DNA from: Kutzneria chonburiensis
Lineage (GTDB): Bacteria; Actinomycetota; Actinomycetes; Mycobacteriales; Pseudonocardiaceae
Assembly (NCBI RefSeq): GCF_028622115.1
Contig: NZ_CP097263.1
Coordinates: 2,790,001-2,854,000 of the forward strand
Direction of reading: 5' to 3'
DNA: 64,000 bases
The position numbers and the translations under genes are program-made. The stretch's first letter is position 1, and each line of letters starts with the position of its first letter. Positions 42,176-50,341 of the stretch are shown here, one piece after another. A model generated the notes under the pieces. That model saw only the letters and a list, made by a program, of their open reading frames with translations, did no database searches and was not told where the DNA came from.

Positions 42176-42598
42176 GTGAATGTTGATCCCGACAGCCTCA
42201 CCGCGCGGGGCCTGTCCCGCTACGTTTCCGACGTCGCCGCAACGCTGCGAGTGCCCCGGCACGCCGTGCACCACGAGGTGAGCGAGCTGTCCAGCGCTTA
42301 CCTGGCGTTGCACCGCCGCAGCCCGATGTTCCCCGAGCTGGACCTCATGCTGCTGTGGGACGAGCGGCACGGTTGGTCCGTCGCGCTCGAGACCGCCCCG
42401 GCCGACGGCCCGGTGGTGCTGGCCTACCTCGGCGGCGACGTGCTCGCCGAGGCGGACGAGGTCCACCGGTTCGTCGAGGACGTGATCGCCGGCGAGTGTC
42501 CAGGCCGGCCCGACGCGCCGGTGGCGCTGGACAGCGAGCAGATCGAGGAACTGGTGTGGCGGCTGGCCGCCCGGGCCGAGGACGGCCTGGCCGCCTGA
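42176..42598 (+). CDS. DUF6292-type protein
   Basis: A 140-residue protein matching, from memory, the DUF6292 family of Pseudonocardiaceae: GLSRYVSDVAATLRVP, YLALHRRSPMFPELDLMLLWDERHGWSVALET and VVLAYLGGDVLAEADEVHRFVEDV. No function is known. It starts at a GTG with little ribosome site. It may be co-transcribed with the preceding gene (38-bp gap). Confidence 0.65.
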   Translation: MNVDPDSLTARGLSRYVSDVAATLRVPRHAVHHEVSELSSAYLALHRRSPMFPELDLMLLWDERHGWSVALETAPADGPVVLAYLGGDVLAEADEVHRFVEDVIAGECPGRPDAPVALDSEQIEELVWRLAARAEDGLAA

Positions 42599-42717
42599 CC
42601 ATCCACTGTGGACATCCGGCTGCCCCGACGGGCAGGCCCCACCGCCCCGATCTGCGCTTCTTCAGACCGTCCGAACACGACCCGACGCCCCCCACACTGG
42701 ATCAAGGATCCGCTGCG

Positions 42718-43368
42718 ATGGGGGAAGCAATGGCCGACGGCACCATGCCCCAGGGGCTCGACCCCTTCAACGCCTCGTCGCTCCAGGTCGTGGACCAGTA
42801 CGCCGACGGCCAGCAGAACGTGCTGTACCTCTATTCCGACCACCGCACGTACTTCCTGCACTGGGCCGGTTCACAGAACGGGCAGCACACCACGGCCGAC
42901 ACCGCGTACGGCTCGGCCTATGAGTGCTACGTCGCGATCGCGCCGACCACCATCCCGCTGCCGGCCGACGTGGCGCAGGTCTTCGACACCCTGAACCAGC
43001 TGACGGTCAAGATCGCCGACCTGTCCGCGAGCGTGGTGCAGGACTCCGCGGCCGTGGAGATCTGGGCCGAGCGCGTGCAGAAGGTCGCCGACGTGTTGGT
43101 GTTGCTGGGCGCGATCCCGTTCATCGGCACCGGGGTGTCGGCCATCGGCGTCGCACTGCATGCCGCGACCGTTGCCACCGAGGACGTCGCCGCGAAGGTG
43201 ATGCAGGTCGGGTGGAGCGGCCTCGAGACCGCGTTCCACCTCGACGACTGGTCCACGTGGGTGTGGCAGCACCGCACGGTGTCCGACGAGTGCCGACAGG
43301 CGATCGAGTACGCGGGCCACGTCCTGTCGGCCCTCGGCCATGCCCTACTCGAGGCCGTCCGACCCTGA
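42718..43368 (+). CDS. Hypothetical protein with a central hydrophobic segment
   Basis: A 216-residue protein I do not recognise. Polar N-terminus (NASSLQVVDQYADGQQNVLYLY), an amphipathic helix (VFDTLNQLTVKIADLSASVVQ) and a hydrophobic stretch VADVLVLLGAIPFIGTGVSAIGVALHAATVA that may be a membrane hairpin, then a Trp-rich tail. The pattern recalls small membrane-active or toxin-like proteins, but this is only a pattern. The ATG at 42718 (AAGGA upstream) or 42730 (GGGGAA) could be the start. Confidence 0.6.
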   Translation: MGEAMADGTMPQGLDPFNASSLQVVDQYADGQQNVLYLYSDHRTYFLHWAGSQNGQHTTADTAYGSAYECYVAIAPTTIPLPADVAQVFDTLNQLTVKIADLSASVVQDSAAVEIWAERVQKVADVLVLLGAIPFIGTGVSAIGVALHAATVATEDVAAKVMQVGWSGLETAFHLDDWSTWVWQHRTVSDECRQAIEYAGHVLSALGHALLEAVRP

Positions 43369-43408
43369 CGGCCTTTTCGTTGGCGATGATCGGACTCGTA
43401 CTGGCTGC

Positions 43409-44578
43409 CTATGGTGGTCGCCTGAGCCTGCCGCGGACCAGCAGCACCGCCAGCGCCGCGATCACCCCCAAGCCGGCCATCGTGCCGCCGTAGCCGATGC
43501 TGCCTACGGCGAAGCCGGCGATGGGCGGGCCGAGCAGGCTGAACGAGGACGTCGACAGCGAGATCGCGCTGTTGGCCCTGGCCCGCAGCTCCGGTTGGAC
43601 AACGGCGACCAGCCGACTGCCCAGGGCCAGCCGCAGCGCCGGCGCGACGAGCCAGCCGAGACCGAGGCCGATCGCGACAACAGGTGTTGTCGGAGCCAGG
43701 CCGACGGCGGTGAGGCCGGCGAACCACAGGCCGCCGTGCAGGCCGAGGATCGCACCGACCGGAAGCCGGCGGTGCAGTCGTTCCGCGACAAGGGATCCGA
43801 GCAGGCCGCCGACCGATTGCGCGGCCAGCGCGATGCCGATCGAGCCCGCCGGGAAATGGACGATGGTGGCGAGAACCCCGGCCGTCAGCACCAGGTTCAG
43901 CACGCTCACGTACAGCGTCAGCCGGCCGAGAAGCCGGTCCGCGAGCACGGTTCGAAGGCCGCCGCGGATCATCGCGAGGGTGCGGGCCGGCTGCGGCGCG
44001 ACGGTCAGCTTGGTCGAGATCAAGGCCAGCAGCAACGCCGACACGAGGTAGCTGCCGGCATCGGCGGCGAACGCCCAGGCCGGTCCGGCCGTGAACAGCA
44101 CCGCGCCGAGCAGCGGGCCGATCATGGCCAGCACGAAGTCACGGGACTGGTTGCGGGACATGGCCCGGGCGAACAGGTCTTCGCCGACCAGATCCGGCAG
44201 TGCCGCGGCGGACGCTGAGTCGAAGATCACGGACAGCGCGCCGACGGCCAGCGCGATGAGGCACAGCGACCACAGCGCCGCGCCGCCGACGGCGGCCTGC
44301 CAGACCAGCAGGCCGACCAGCGCCGCGCGAAGGACGTCCGTGGCGACCATGACGTGCTTGCGGTTGAAGCGATCGCCGACCACGCCGGCGTGCAGGGCGA
44401 ACAGGAGACCGGAGCCGTAGCTGCACACCGTCACGAGCGCGACCTCGGCCGGATTGCGCAGCGCGTGCTTGGCGAACAGCGGCAGCGCGATGTAGCTGAC
44501 CTGGGAGCCGAGGATCGAGCTCGCGCGTGACCACCAAAAGAGCAGGTAATCCTTGTTGCGCCAGAGCGTTGCGGTCAA
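43409..44578 (-). CDS. MFS transporter
   Basis: A 389-residue major-facilitator carrier with about 12 membrane helices. The loop GDRFNRKHVMVATD between helices 2 and 3 is the MFS motif A. It resembles the enterobactin-exporter/multidrug subgroup (LWRNKDYLLFWWSRASSILGSQVSYIALPL). It probably exports a small compound by proton exchange. The start lies four bases after the stop of a small upstream gene, so the two are co-translated. No regulator is adjacent. Confidence 0.88.
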   Translation of the reverse strand: MTATLWRNKDYLLFWWSRASSILGSQVSYIALPLFAKHALRNPAEVALVTVCSYGSGLLFALHAGVVGDRFNRKHVMVATDVLRAALVGLLVWQAAVGGAALWSLCLIALAVGALSVIFDSASAAALPDLVGEDLFARAMSRNQSRDFVLAMIGPLLGAVLFTAGPAWAFAADAGSYLVSALLLALISTKLTVAPQPARTLAMIRGGLRTVLADRLLGRLTLYVSVLNLVLTAGVLATIVHFPAGSIGIALAAQSVGGLLGSLVAERLHRRLPVGAILGLHGGLWFAGLTAVGLAPTTPVVAIGLGLGWLVAPALRLALGSRLVAVVQPELRARANSAISLSTSSFSLLGPPIAGFAVGSIGYGGTMAGLGVIAALAVLLVRGRLRRPP

Positions 44579-44582
44579 GGAG

Positions 44583-44984
44583 CTACTTGGCTGCCGCCGC
44601 GGTGCGGATGAAGCGGACCAGGTCCTCGATGTCGTAGCCGAGCTGCTGGCCGCGCGAGGAGGCCATCAGCAGCAGCTGGCCGACGATGGTGGCGCCGAAG
44701 CCGTCGCGACCGTCCGGGGCCCACTCCCACAGCTTCTCGATGCCGAGATCGGTCATCAGCAGGCCGTGCGCGGTCCGCACCTCGTGGCAGACCTCGGCGA
44801 CGGCGTCGAGCAGGGTGGGGGCCTTGCGTTCGCAGCGCAGCCCGAACAGGCCGCCGAAGTCGTCGGGCACGCAGCCCTCGGGCGGGTCGGCCTTGATGGC
44901 GTCGTAGATCGGGTCGTCGAAGTCGGGCGCCGGCCACGACTGGGTCACGTGCAGGAGGTGGAACTCGTGGCTTGGCTCGACCAC
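44583..44984 (-). CDS. Hypothetical protein upstream of the MFS gene
   Basis: A 133-residue soluble protein, not recognised, beginning VEPSHEFHLLHVTQSWPAPDFDDPIYDAIK and ending QQLGYDIEDLVRFIRTAAAAK. It contains two cysteines and several aromatic residues but no known motif. GGAGGTAGAAG precedes the GTG at 44984. It is the first gene of a two-gene unit with the transporter. Confidence 0.7.
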   Translation of the reverse strand: MVEPSHEFHLLHVTQSWPAPDFDDPIYDAIKADPPEGCVPDDFGGLFGLRCERKAPTLLDAVAEVCHEVRTAHGLLMTDLGIEKLWEWAPDGRDGFGATIVGQLLLMASSRGQQLGYDIEDLVRFIRTAAAAK

Positions 44985-45327
44985 CTTCTACCTCCTCCGC
45001 CGACCCGGATCAGACGAGGATACCGCCTGTTCAGCGCCATGGGGTGGCCGTCATTCCGGCGCCGCGGCCCGGATCGCCGGCCGGTCGGACGGTGTCGCCG
45101 AGCAGCCCGCCGAGCCGTTACGCCTGGTAGTCGAATGATCGCTGTGCGCGGGTCGACCGATGCTCAGCGTGACGACCGCCGGATCACCGCGGTCGGCACG
45201 TGATCGGGAACATCACTGGAATGGCTGCATCGGCGGCGAGACCGCGGACCCGTTGTCGGAACGCGCGTAAACCTTTACAGTTACGGGCGGCCCGCCGCCG
45301 CGACCCTCACCGAGGAGGAACAAGTCG
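44985..45327. other. Divergent promoter region before the GH28 gene
   Basis: 343 bp between divergent genes with no reliable reading frame. It contains the dyad GTAAA-CC-TTTAC (45267-45278) about 50 bp before the GH28 start, in a short AT-rich patch unlike its surroundings, which may be a regulator site. GAGGAGGAA is the ribosome site of the GH28 gene. Confidence 0.45.
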
Positions 45328-46701
45328 ATGGCCGGCGCGCTTTCCCGCAGGCAGTTGATCCAGCTCGGCGTGACCGTCACCGGCGCGCTCGGACTGGCCC
45401 CGTGGCTCGACGTCCGCCTGGGCTCAACCGTGCCGACGCTGCCGTGGCCGGCGGCGAACGACATCGTGGCCAACACCAAACTGCCCGTGTTCCCGGACCG
45501 CACGTTCAAGGTCGCCGACTACGGCGCGGTGGCCGACGGCAAGACCGACAACACCGCCGCCTTCGCCAAGGCGATCTCCGCGGCCAACGCTGCCGGCGGC
45601 GGGCACGTGGTCGTGGCCAAGGGCACCTACGTCACCGGCGCGATCTACCTCAAGAGCAACGTGGACCTGAACCTCGCCGCAGGCGCCACGCTCAAGTTCA
45701 GCGGCGACGCCTCGAAGTTCCCGACCGTGCTCACCCGCTACGAGGGCATCGAGTGCATGAACCGCTCCCCCATGATCTACGCGCACGGCGAGCACAACAT
45801 CGCCGTCACCGGCAGCGGGGTGCTCGACGCGGCCGGCACGTCGTCGTGGAACAAGGGCAGCGACCGCGCCTACCTGGATGGCTTGGTGGCCAAGGGCGTT
45901 CCGCCCGAGCAGCGGGTTGTCCCGGGTTCCGGGCACAACATGCGGTCCACGTTCATCGAGCCGTATTCCTGCGACACCGTGCTGATCCAGGGCGTCACCC
46001 TCAAGAACCCCATGTTCTGGCAGCTGCATCCGACCTTGTGCCGCAACGTCACCGTGGACGGCGTGAGCACCGATCCGAGCACCGCTCACTCCAACACCGA
46101 CGGCTGCGACCCCGAGTCGTGCGACCACGTCGTGATCAGCAACTGCAACCTCGGGGCGCACGACGACAACATCGCCATCAAGTCCGGCCGGGACGCCGAC
46201 GGGCGGCGGGTCAACGTGCCGTCGCAGAACATCGTCGTGGTCAACTGCACCATGAACGGCAACTGGGGCGCGATCACCTGCGGCAGCGAGCTCACCGGCG
46301 GCATCCGCAACGTCTACGCGTACCAGCTCAAGGTCACCGGTGCCACCAAGTTCGCCTTGTACGTCAAGTCCAACACCCTGCGCGGCGGCTTCGCCCAGAA
46401 CATCAACCTGGACAGCATCAGCGGCACCTTCGACCGCTCGGTCGCGTTCGTGACCATGACCTACAACGGCCAGACCGGCAACTACCCGCCCAAGTTCGGG
46501 CCGTTCAGCATCACCAACAGTTCGAGCACCAAGGTCAACGGCAAGGTCTTCGACGTCAGCGGCCTGTCCGGCGACCACGTCGCCGGCTTCACCGCCCAGG
46601 ACTGCGCCTTCAACGGCGTCTCCGACACCTCGAACACCCTGTCCAATGTGGACGGTCTGAAGCTGGTCAACGTGAAGGTCAACGGGAAGAAGCTGGGGTG
46701 A
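45328..46701 (+). CDS. Tat-exported GH28 polygalacturonase-like enzyme
   Basis: A 457-residue glycoside hydrolase family 28 protein with an N-terminal twin-arginine signal (SRRQLIQLGV). The barrel-like beta-helix starts at FKVADYGAVADGKTDNTAAF. Catalytic residues: NTD at 256-258, DD at 279-280 (HDDNIAIKSG), then WGAITCGSE in place of the usual GHG, and the YVKSN lysine. The GSE variant is seen in exo-acting and rhamnogalacturonan-type members, so the natural polymer may not be plain pectin. It acts outside the cell. The 3' end overlaps the convergent UPF0303 gene by 23 bp. Confidence 0.9.
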   Translation: MAGALSRRQLIQLGVTVTGALGLAPWLDVRLGSTVPTLPWPAANDIVANTKLPVFPDRTFKVADYGAVADGKTDNTAAFAKAISAANAAGGGHVVVAKGTYVTGAIYLKSNVDLNLAAGATLKFSGDASKFPTVLTRYEGIECMNRSPMIYAHGEHNIAVTGSGVLDAAGTSSWNKGSDRAYLDGLVAKGVPPEQRVVPGSGHNMRSTFIEPYSCDTVLIQGVTLKNPMFWQLHPTLCRNVTVDGVSTDPSTAHSNTDGCDPESCDHVVISNCNLGAHDDNIAIKSGRDADGRRVNVPSQNIVVVNCTMNGNWGAITCGSELTGGIRNVYAYQLKVTGATKFALYVKSNTLRGGFAQNINLDSISGTFDRSVAFVTMTYNGQTGNYPPKFGPFSITNSSSTKVNGKVFDVSGLSGDHVAGFTAQDCAFNGVSDTSNTLSNVDGLKLVNVKVNGKKLG

Positions 46702-47155
46702 GGAACTTCTCCAGCTGTTCAACGACGAAGGCGTGGTCGTCGGCTTGAGGTAGGCCGGAGACCGTGATCGAGCCGACCACGCCGACGTTCCTGATCGTCA
46801 GCGGGAACGAGCCGCCGTGGGCGGCGTACTCGTTCGGGTCGAGGCGGGACTTCTCCTCGAAGGTTCCGCCGCCGGCCCGGAAGTGGCAGCCCACCTGGTA
46901 CGAGCTGTGGCCGTAGCGGCGGACCACCCGCACCTTGCGCTCCACCCAGGCGTCGTTGTCGGCCGCCGTGCCCGGCAGCGCGGCGTGGAACAGCCGCTGG
47001 CCGTTGCGCTCGATGGACACGACCACCGGCAGCCCCCGGTCCCGCGCCGCGGCCACCATCTGCTGGCCCAGGGCCCAGGCTGTGTCGTTGTCGAAGCGGT
47101 CGAAGACCAGCCGCCGCTCCTGCTCGAGCAGCACCGCGAGATCGGGATCAGCCAT
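46679..47155 (-). CDS. UPF0303 / heme-degrading-domain-like protein
   Basis: A 158-residue protein of the UPF0303 family, related in fold to GlcG/HbpS: LEQERRLVFDRFDNDTAWALGQQMV, PVVVSIERNGQRLFHAALPGTAADNDAWVERK, YAAHGGSFPLTIRNVGVVGSITVSGLPQADDHAFVVEQL. Cytoplasmic; no enzyme activity is assured. ATG at 47155. It stands alone on this strand. Confidence 0.88.
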   Translation of the reverse strand: MADPDLAVLLEQERRLVFDRFDNDTAWALGQQMVAAARDRGLPVVVSIERNGQRLFHAALPGTAADNDAWVERKVRVVRRYGHSSYQVGCHFRAGGGTFEEKSRLDPNEYAAHGGSFPLTIRNVGVVGSITVSGLPQADDHAFVVEQLEKFLTPASSR

Positions 47156-47201
47156 GCCCTGACTTAATCAACAGTGTTGCAAAAAGGCAAGGGGACACAT
47201 G

Positions 47202-47233
47202 CCGATGGCCCCGCCGCGCGGCGGGGCCATCGG
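47202..47233 (-). terminator. Terminator of the second GH18 gene
   Basis: A perfect 32-bp self-complementary stretch (half-site CCGATGGCCCCGCCGC), which would form a stem of about 14 bp with a tight loop, beginning 12 bases beyond the GH18 stop. On the minus strand it is followed after about 25 bases by CTTTTTGC. Confidence 0.75.
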
Positions 47234-47244
47234 TTTCACACCGG

Positions 47245-48185
47245 TCAGCCGATGCCGTTGAAGATCTTCGAGTAGGCGTAGCCGACCTTCTTGTCGTACG
47301 AGGCGACCTCCCAGAACGCCAGCAGGCTCACGCCGTTCGACTTGGCGAACGACAGCAGGGTCTTGGCGTTGGCCTGGGTGAAGTTCTCGTTGTCGTCGTT
47401 CTTGCCGGCGATCGGCGTGAGGCCGATCAGGGACCAGGCCTGGGCCGACGAGACGCCGTACAGGCTGGCCAGCTGCTTGGCGGTGCCCTTGGCCGCGGAC
47501 TCGGCGTCGTTGAGGGCGTTCTCGCCGTCACCGAAGTCCATGGTCATGATGTTCACGGTGCTGACCTTGACGCCCTGGGCCTTGGCGTCCTTGAGCAGGT
47601 TGAGCGCGTTGCTCGGCAGGCCACCCGGGTCGACCGGCAGGGTGAAGTCGACCTGAACCGACGGGTCGGCCTTTTGCAGGGCGGCCAAGGCCTGGTTGCG
47701 ACGGGTGATCGAGGCCTTGTTGTCCAGCGGCCCGCCCTCGATGTCGAAGTCCAACCGGTGCACGTTGTTGGTCTTGACCACGTTGGCGTAGGCGGCCTGC
47801 AGGCTCGACACGCTGGTGCAGGTCAGGGCCAGCTCACCCCCTCGGCGCCGCCGAAGGAGATGATCACGTCGCCGCCCTGGGACTGCAGCGAGCTGATCTG
47901 GGACTTGAACGCGCCGACGGCGGAGCCGCCGGCCTCCCACTGCGGCGTGCAGCCGCTCTTGGGAATGAGGAACGCCAGCGTGTAGTGGCTGACGCCGGAA
48001 GCGCTCTTGTCCGCGGCCATCAAGCCGGCCGTGCTGCTGGACAGCTCCAGGTAGGGCGCGGCGAACTTGGCCGGGAAGGACTTGGGCGTGGCCGCGGTGG
48101 CATCGGTGGTGCCGATGGCCAGGGCCGCGGCCGGCAGCAGGGCCGCGGCGGCGATGGTGACGGCGCGACGAACTGCGCTAACCAT
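47245..48185 (-). CDS. Secreted GH18 chitinase-like enzyme, broken by an apparent one-base frameshift
   Basis: A signal peptide (residues 1 to about 32, ending AATPKS) is followed by a small GH18 barrel. The first frame ends FGGAEGVSWP-stop; the second frame resumes ELALTCTSVSSLQAAYANVV and carries the catalytic RLDFDIEGG and VNIMTMDFG. The break is a run of five G (minus strand, near 47840); a sixth G restores AEGGELALTC and a protein of 313 residues. It has no binding module, so it acts as a plain secreted catalytic domain. The ATG at 48185 follows AAGGAA. A clear promoter and a GTTAGGAA-type operator lie upstream. Confidence 0.8.
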
Positions 48186-48258
48186 GGGCAGGGTTCCTTC
48201 CTTGCAGGGACGAGGAAGGCGGCGGTTGTACAGGGTTCCCGCCGTGAAGGCTCCCATT

Positions 48259-48277
48259 GTTAGGAAACCTTCCTGAC
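48259..48277. promoter_or_regulatory. GTTAGGAA-type operator of the second GH18 gene
   Basis: GTTAGGAA-ACC-TTCCTGAC, a 19-bp dyad with 7 of 8 arm bases paired. It lies just downstream of the predicted transcription start, a classic repressor position. A sister site precedes the GH2 gene (63929-63947). Confidence 0.6.
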
Positions 48278-48288
48278 GGTTTAAGCAG

Positions 48289-48317
48289 ACGCTAGGGCCA
48301 CCGCCCCCACCCGTCAA
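48289..48317 (-). promoter_or_regulatory. Promoter of the second GH18 gene
   Basis: On the minus strand TTGACG (48317-48312), 17-bp spacer, TAGCGT (48294-48289, fits TANNNT). Spacing is ideal for the vegetative sigma factor. Confidence 0.65.
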
Positions 48318-48442
48318 GACAGCTGTCGGGTTGGCGCGGTTTGCCCGGTTCGCCGGGTTGGTCGGCGCAAGACGGCTACCCGGAGGATCCCTTTCCCCGG
48401 TTCGGGTGAACGGGACGGTGATCGTCTCAGTAGGGTGGAGGT

Positions 48443-49144
48443 ATGGCAGGTGCCGACGAAGCGGCGGGACAGGACGCCCGCAGACCCAACCACTTCGACG
48501 TGGTCCTCAGGGGCTACAACACGCGCCAGGTCAACGAGCGCGTGACACGCCTCGAGTACGACCTGCGCACCGCCCTCCGGGAGCGGGACCTGGCCCGGGA
48601 AGGCAACGCGGAGCTGGCCAAGCGCCTGGGCGCGGCCGAGGAGGAGCGGACCGCGCTGCGCGACCGGGTCCGCAAACTGGCCGACCAGCCGGTGACGGGT
48701 GAGAACGTCAACGAGCGCGTGCGGATGATGATGGACCTGGCGGCCGAGGAGATCGCCGAGCAGCGCCGCGCGGCCGAGCGCGAGCTGGCCGAGCAGCGGG
48801 CCGACCTGCAACAGCGCCGAGTGGCGTTGGAGCGCAAGTACAACGAGCACAACGACACCCTCGACCGCGAGTACGACGAGCTCAAGGCCAAGCTGAGCCG
48901 CGAGCACGAGCAGCTGATGGCCCGCGCCCGGGCCGAGGCGGCCAAGGTGACGCGGTTCGCCGAGGAGCGAGCGGCGCTCACCGTGCGGGAGGCCGACGAG
49001 CACGCCCGTCAGCAGGCCGCCGCCGCGGACGAGCACACGGCCCGGATGCAGGCCCTGCACAACGAGTTCCGCGACCGGCTGGTGGTGGCCCGCTCGACCG
49101 CGCAGCAGGCCGTCACCGAGTTGGCCCGGATGGCCGAGGAATGA
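48443..49144 (+). CDS. DivIVA-like coiled-coil protein
   Basis: A 233-residue protein. The N-terminal FDVVLRGYNTRQVNERVTRLEYDL (residues about 19-42) is the DivIVA membrane-targeting type segment; almost all the rest is a charged coiled coil with heptad-like Glu/Arg/Leu (residues about 45-225). Relatives include Wag31 and Scy/FilP-type polarity proteins that organise growth at the cell pole. GGTGGAGGT precedes the ATG. Its stop overlaps the start of a phosphatase gene (ATGA), suggesting the two act together. Confidence 0.8.
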   Translation: MAGADEAAGQDARRPNHFDVVLRGYNTRQVNERVTRLEYDLRTALRERDLAREGNAELAKRLGAAEEERTALRDRVRKLADQPVTGENVNERVRMMMDLAAEEIAEQRRAAERELAEQRADLQQRRVALERKYNEHNDTLDREYDELKAKLSREHEQLMARARAEAAKVTRFAEERAALTVREADEHARQQAAAADEHTARMQALHNEFRDRLVVARSTAQQAVTELARMAEE

Positions 49145-49599
49145 TCTACACCGTCGAGCTGGACGGCCCGGGGCGGCTGAGCACGATGGCCAAGCCGCGC
49201 CTCAAGGACCTGCCGACGTTGCGCGCGGCGGGCGTGGACATCCTGGTGTGCGCGCTGACCGACGAGGACTTCACCGACGCCGGCCTGGCCGAGGAGCCGA
49301 CCGCGGCGGTGGCGGCCGGTCTGGAGTTCGTGCACCTGCCGATCCCGGACTGGACGGTGCCGGACCGCGAGCAGATCCTGCCCACGCTGCGCGAGCTGGC
49401 GACCCGCCTCGACGGCGGGGCCAGCATCGTGACGCACTGTTGGGCCGGCATCGGCCGGTCCTCGCTGTTGGCAGCGTCGATCATGGTGCTGCGTGGCCTC
49501 GACCCCGACGACGCGTGGGCCCGGATCACCAAGGCCCGCGGTCATCAGGTGCCGGACACCGAGCAGCAGCGCGAGTGGGTCAGAACCTTGAGTGCGTGA
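49141..49599 (+). CDS. Tyrosine/dual-specificity phosphatase-like protein
   Basis: A 152-residue protein tyrosine phosphatase-fold enzyme. The signature loop is HCWAGIGRSS with Cys100 and Arg106 (C-x5-R), and Asp70 in PIPDW can serve as general acid. The fold is the compact dual-specificity type. It is translationally coupled to the DivIVA-like gene, so phosphorylated coiled-coil or polarity proteins are candidate substrates; that is inference. Its 3' end overlaps the convergent DinB-type gene by 20 bp. Confidence 0.82.
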   Translation: MIYTVELDGPGRLSTMAKPRLKDLPTLRAAGVDILVCALTDEDFTDAGLAEEPTAAVAAGLEFVHLPIPDWTVPDREQILPTLRELATRLDGGASIVTHCWAGIGRSSLLAASIMVLRGLDPDDAWARITKARGHQVPDTEQQREWVRTLSA

Positions 49600-50341
49600 A
49601 CCACTTGTCCAGCAGGTCGGCCTCACCCTCTGACTTGATCCGGGTGTCGTCGCGGCTGATGCGGCCGTAGACGAGCAGCAGCAGGGCATCGGGGGTCTCG
49701 GCGCTGACGGTGGCGTCGGGATCGGCGACAGCCGGCACCAGGCCGAACGAGTCAGTGTCGAGGCGGACGGTCCAGTCCACCTCGGTGCCCCACACGCCGA
49801 AGCCGATGGTCTGCCCGGTGCCGCGAAGGTTGGCCACGTGCGGCGCGAAGCCCACTGCTGACGGCAGGTTGACCAAGAACTCCTCGACGCCGTCGGCGGC
49901 CAGCGTGGGGTCGACGGGCGTGAGCGCGCCGGCGGCGAGCTCGGCGTCGTAGCGGTGGACAAGGCACTCCATCGCCATGCGCCGCGCCCAGAACCGCACC
50001 TCGCCACCGGGACCCCACGTGTACATCGGGGCGTCGGGGTCGGCGGCGCGCAACACCTTGCCGACCTCGATCTGCCGCGCCACCAACCATTCCGGGTAGT
50101 CGGCAGCCTCGGCCGGCACGCCGAAGTCGACCTCGCCGAACGGCAGCCGCTCGGGCGACCGCCGCTCGATCATGGCGGCGAACCACTGCTGGAGCACACC
50201 GACATGCCTGAGCACGTCCGCGAGCGCCCAGTCCGGGCAGCACGGCACGGCGGCCGCGAGGTCGTGCGAGCGGCCGACCTCGCCGATGCGCGTCACCTCG
50301 CGCTCGATGGCGTCGCAGTACGTCGAATAGCTCTCAGCCAT
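49580..50341 (-). CDS. Maleylpyruvate isomerase-like, mycothiol-dependent DinB-fold protein
   Basis: A 253-residue four-helix DinB-type protein of the TIGR03083 group: VPCCPDWALADVLRHVGVLQQWFA (first metal His) and MAMECLVHRYDAELAAG (second and third positions). Such actinobacterial proteins use mycothiol in thiol transfer or isomerisation. It is the last gene of a four-gene operon with TetR, a dienelactone hydrolase-like and an amidohydrolase gene; its start overlaps the amidohydrolase end by 8 bp. Confidence 0.85.
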   Translation of the reverse strand: MAESYSTYCDAIEREVTRIGEVGRSHDLAAAVPCCPDWALADVLRHVGVLQQWFAAMIERRSPERLPFGEVDFGVPAEAADYPEWLVARQIEVGKVLRAADPDAPMYTWGPGGEVRFWARRMAMECLVHRYDAELAAGALTPVDPTLAADGVEEFLVNLPSAVGFAPHVANLRGTGQTIGFGVWGTEVDWTVRLDTDSFGLVPAVADPDATVSAETPDALLLLVYGRISRDDTRIKSEGEADLLDKWFTHSRF

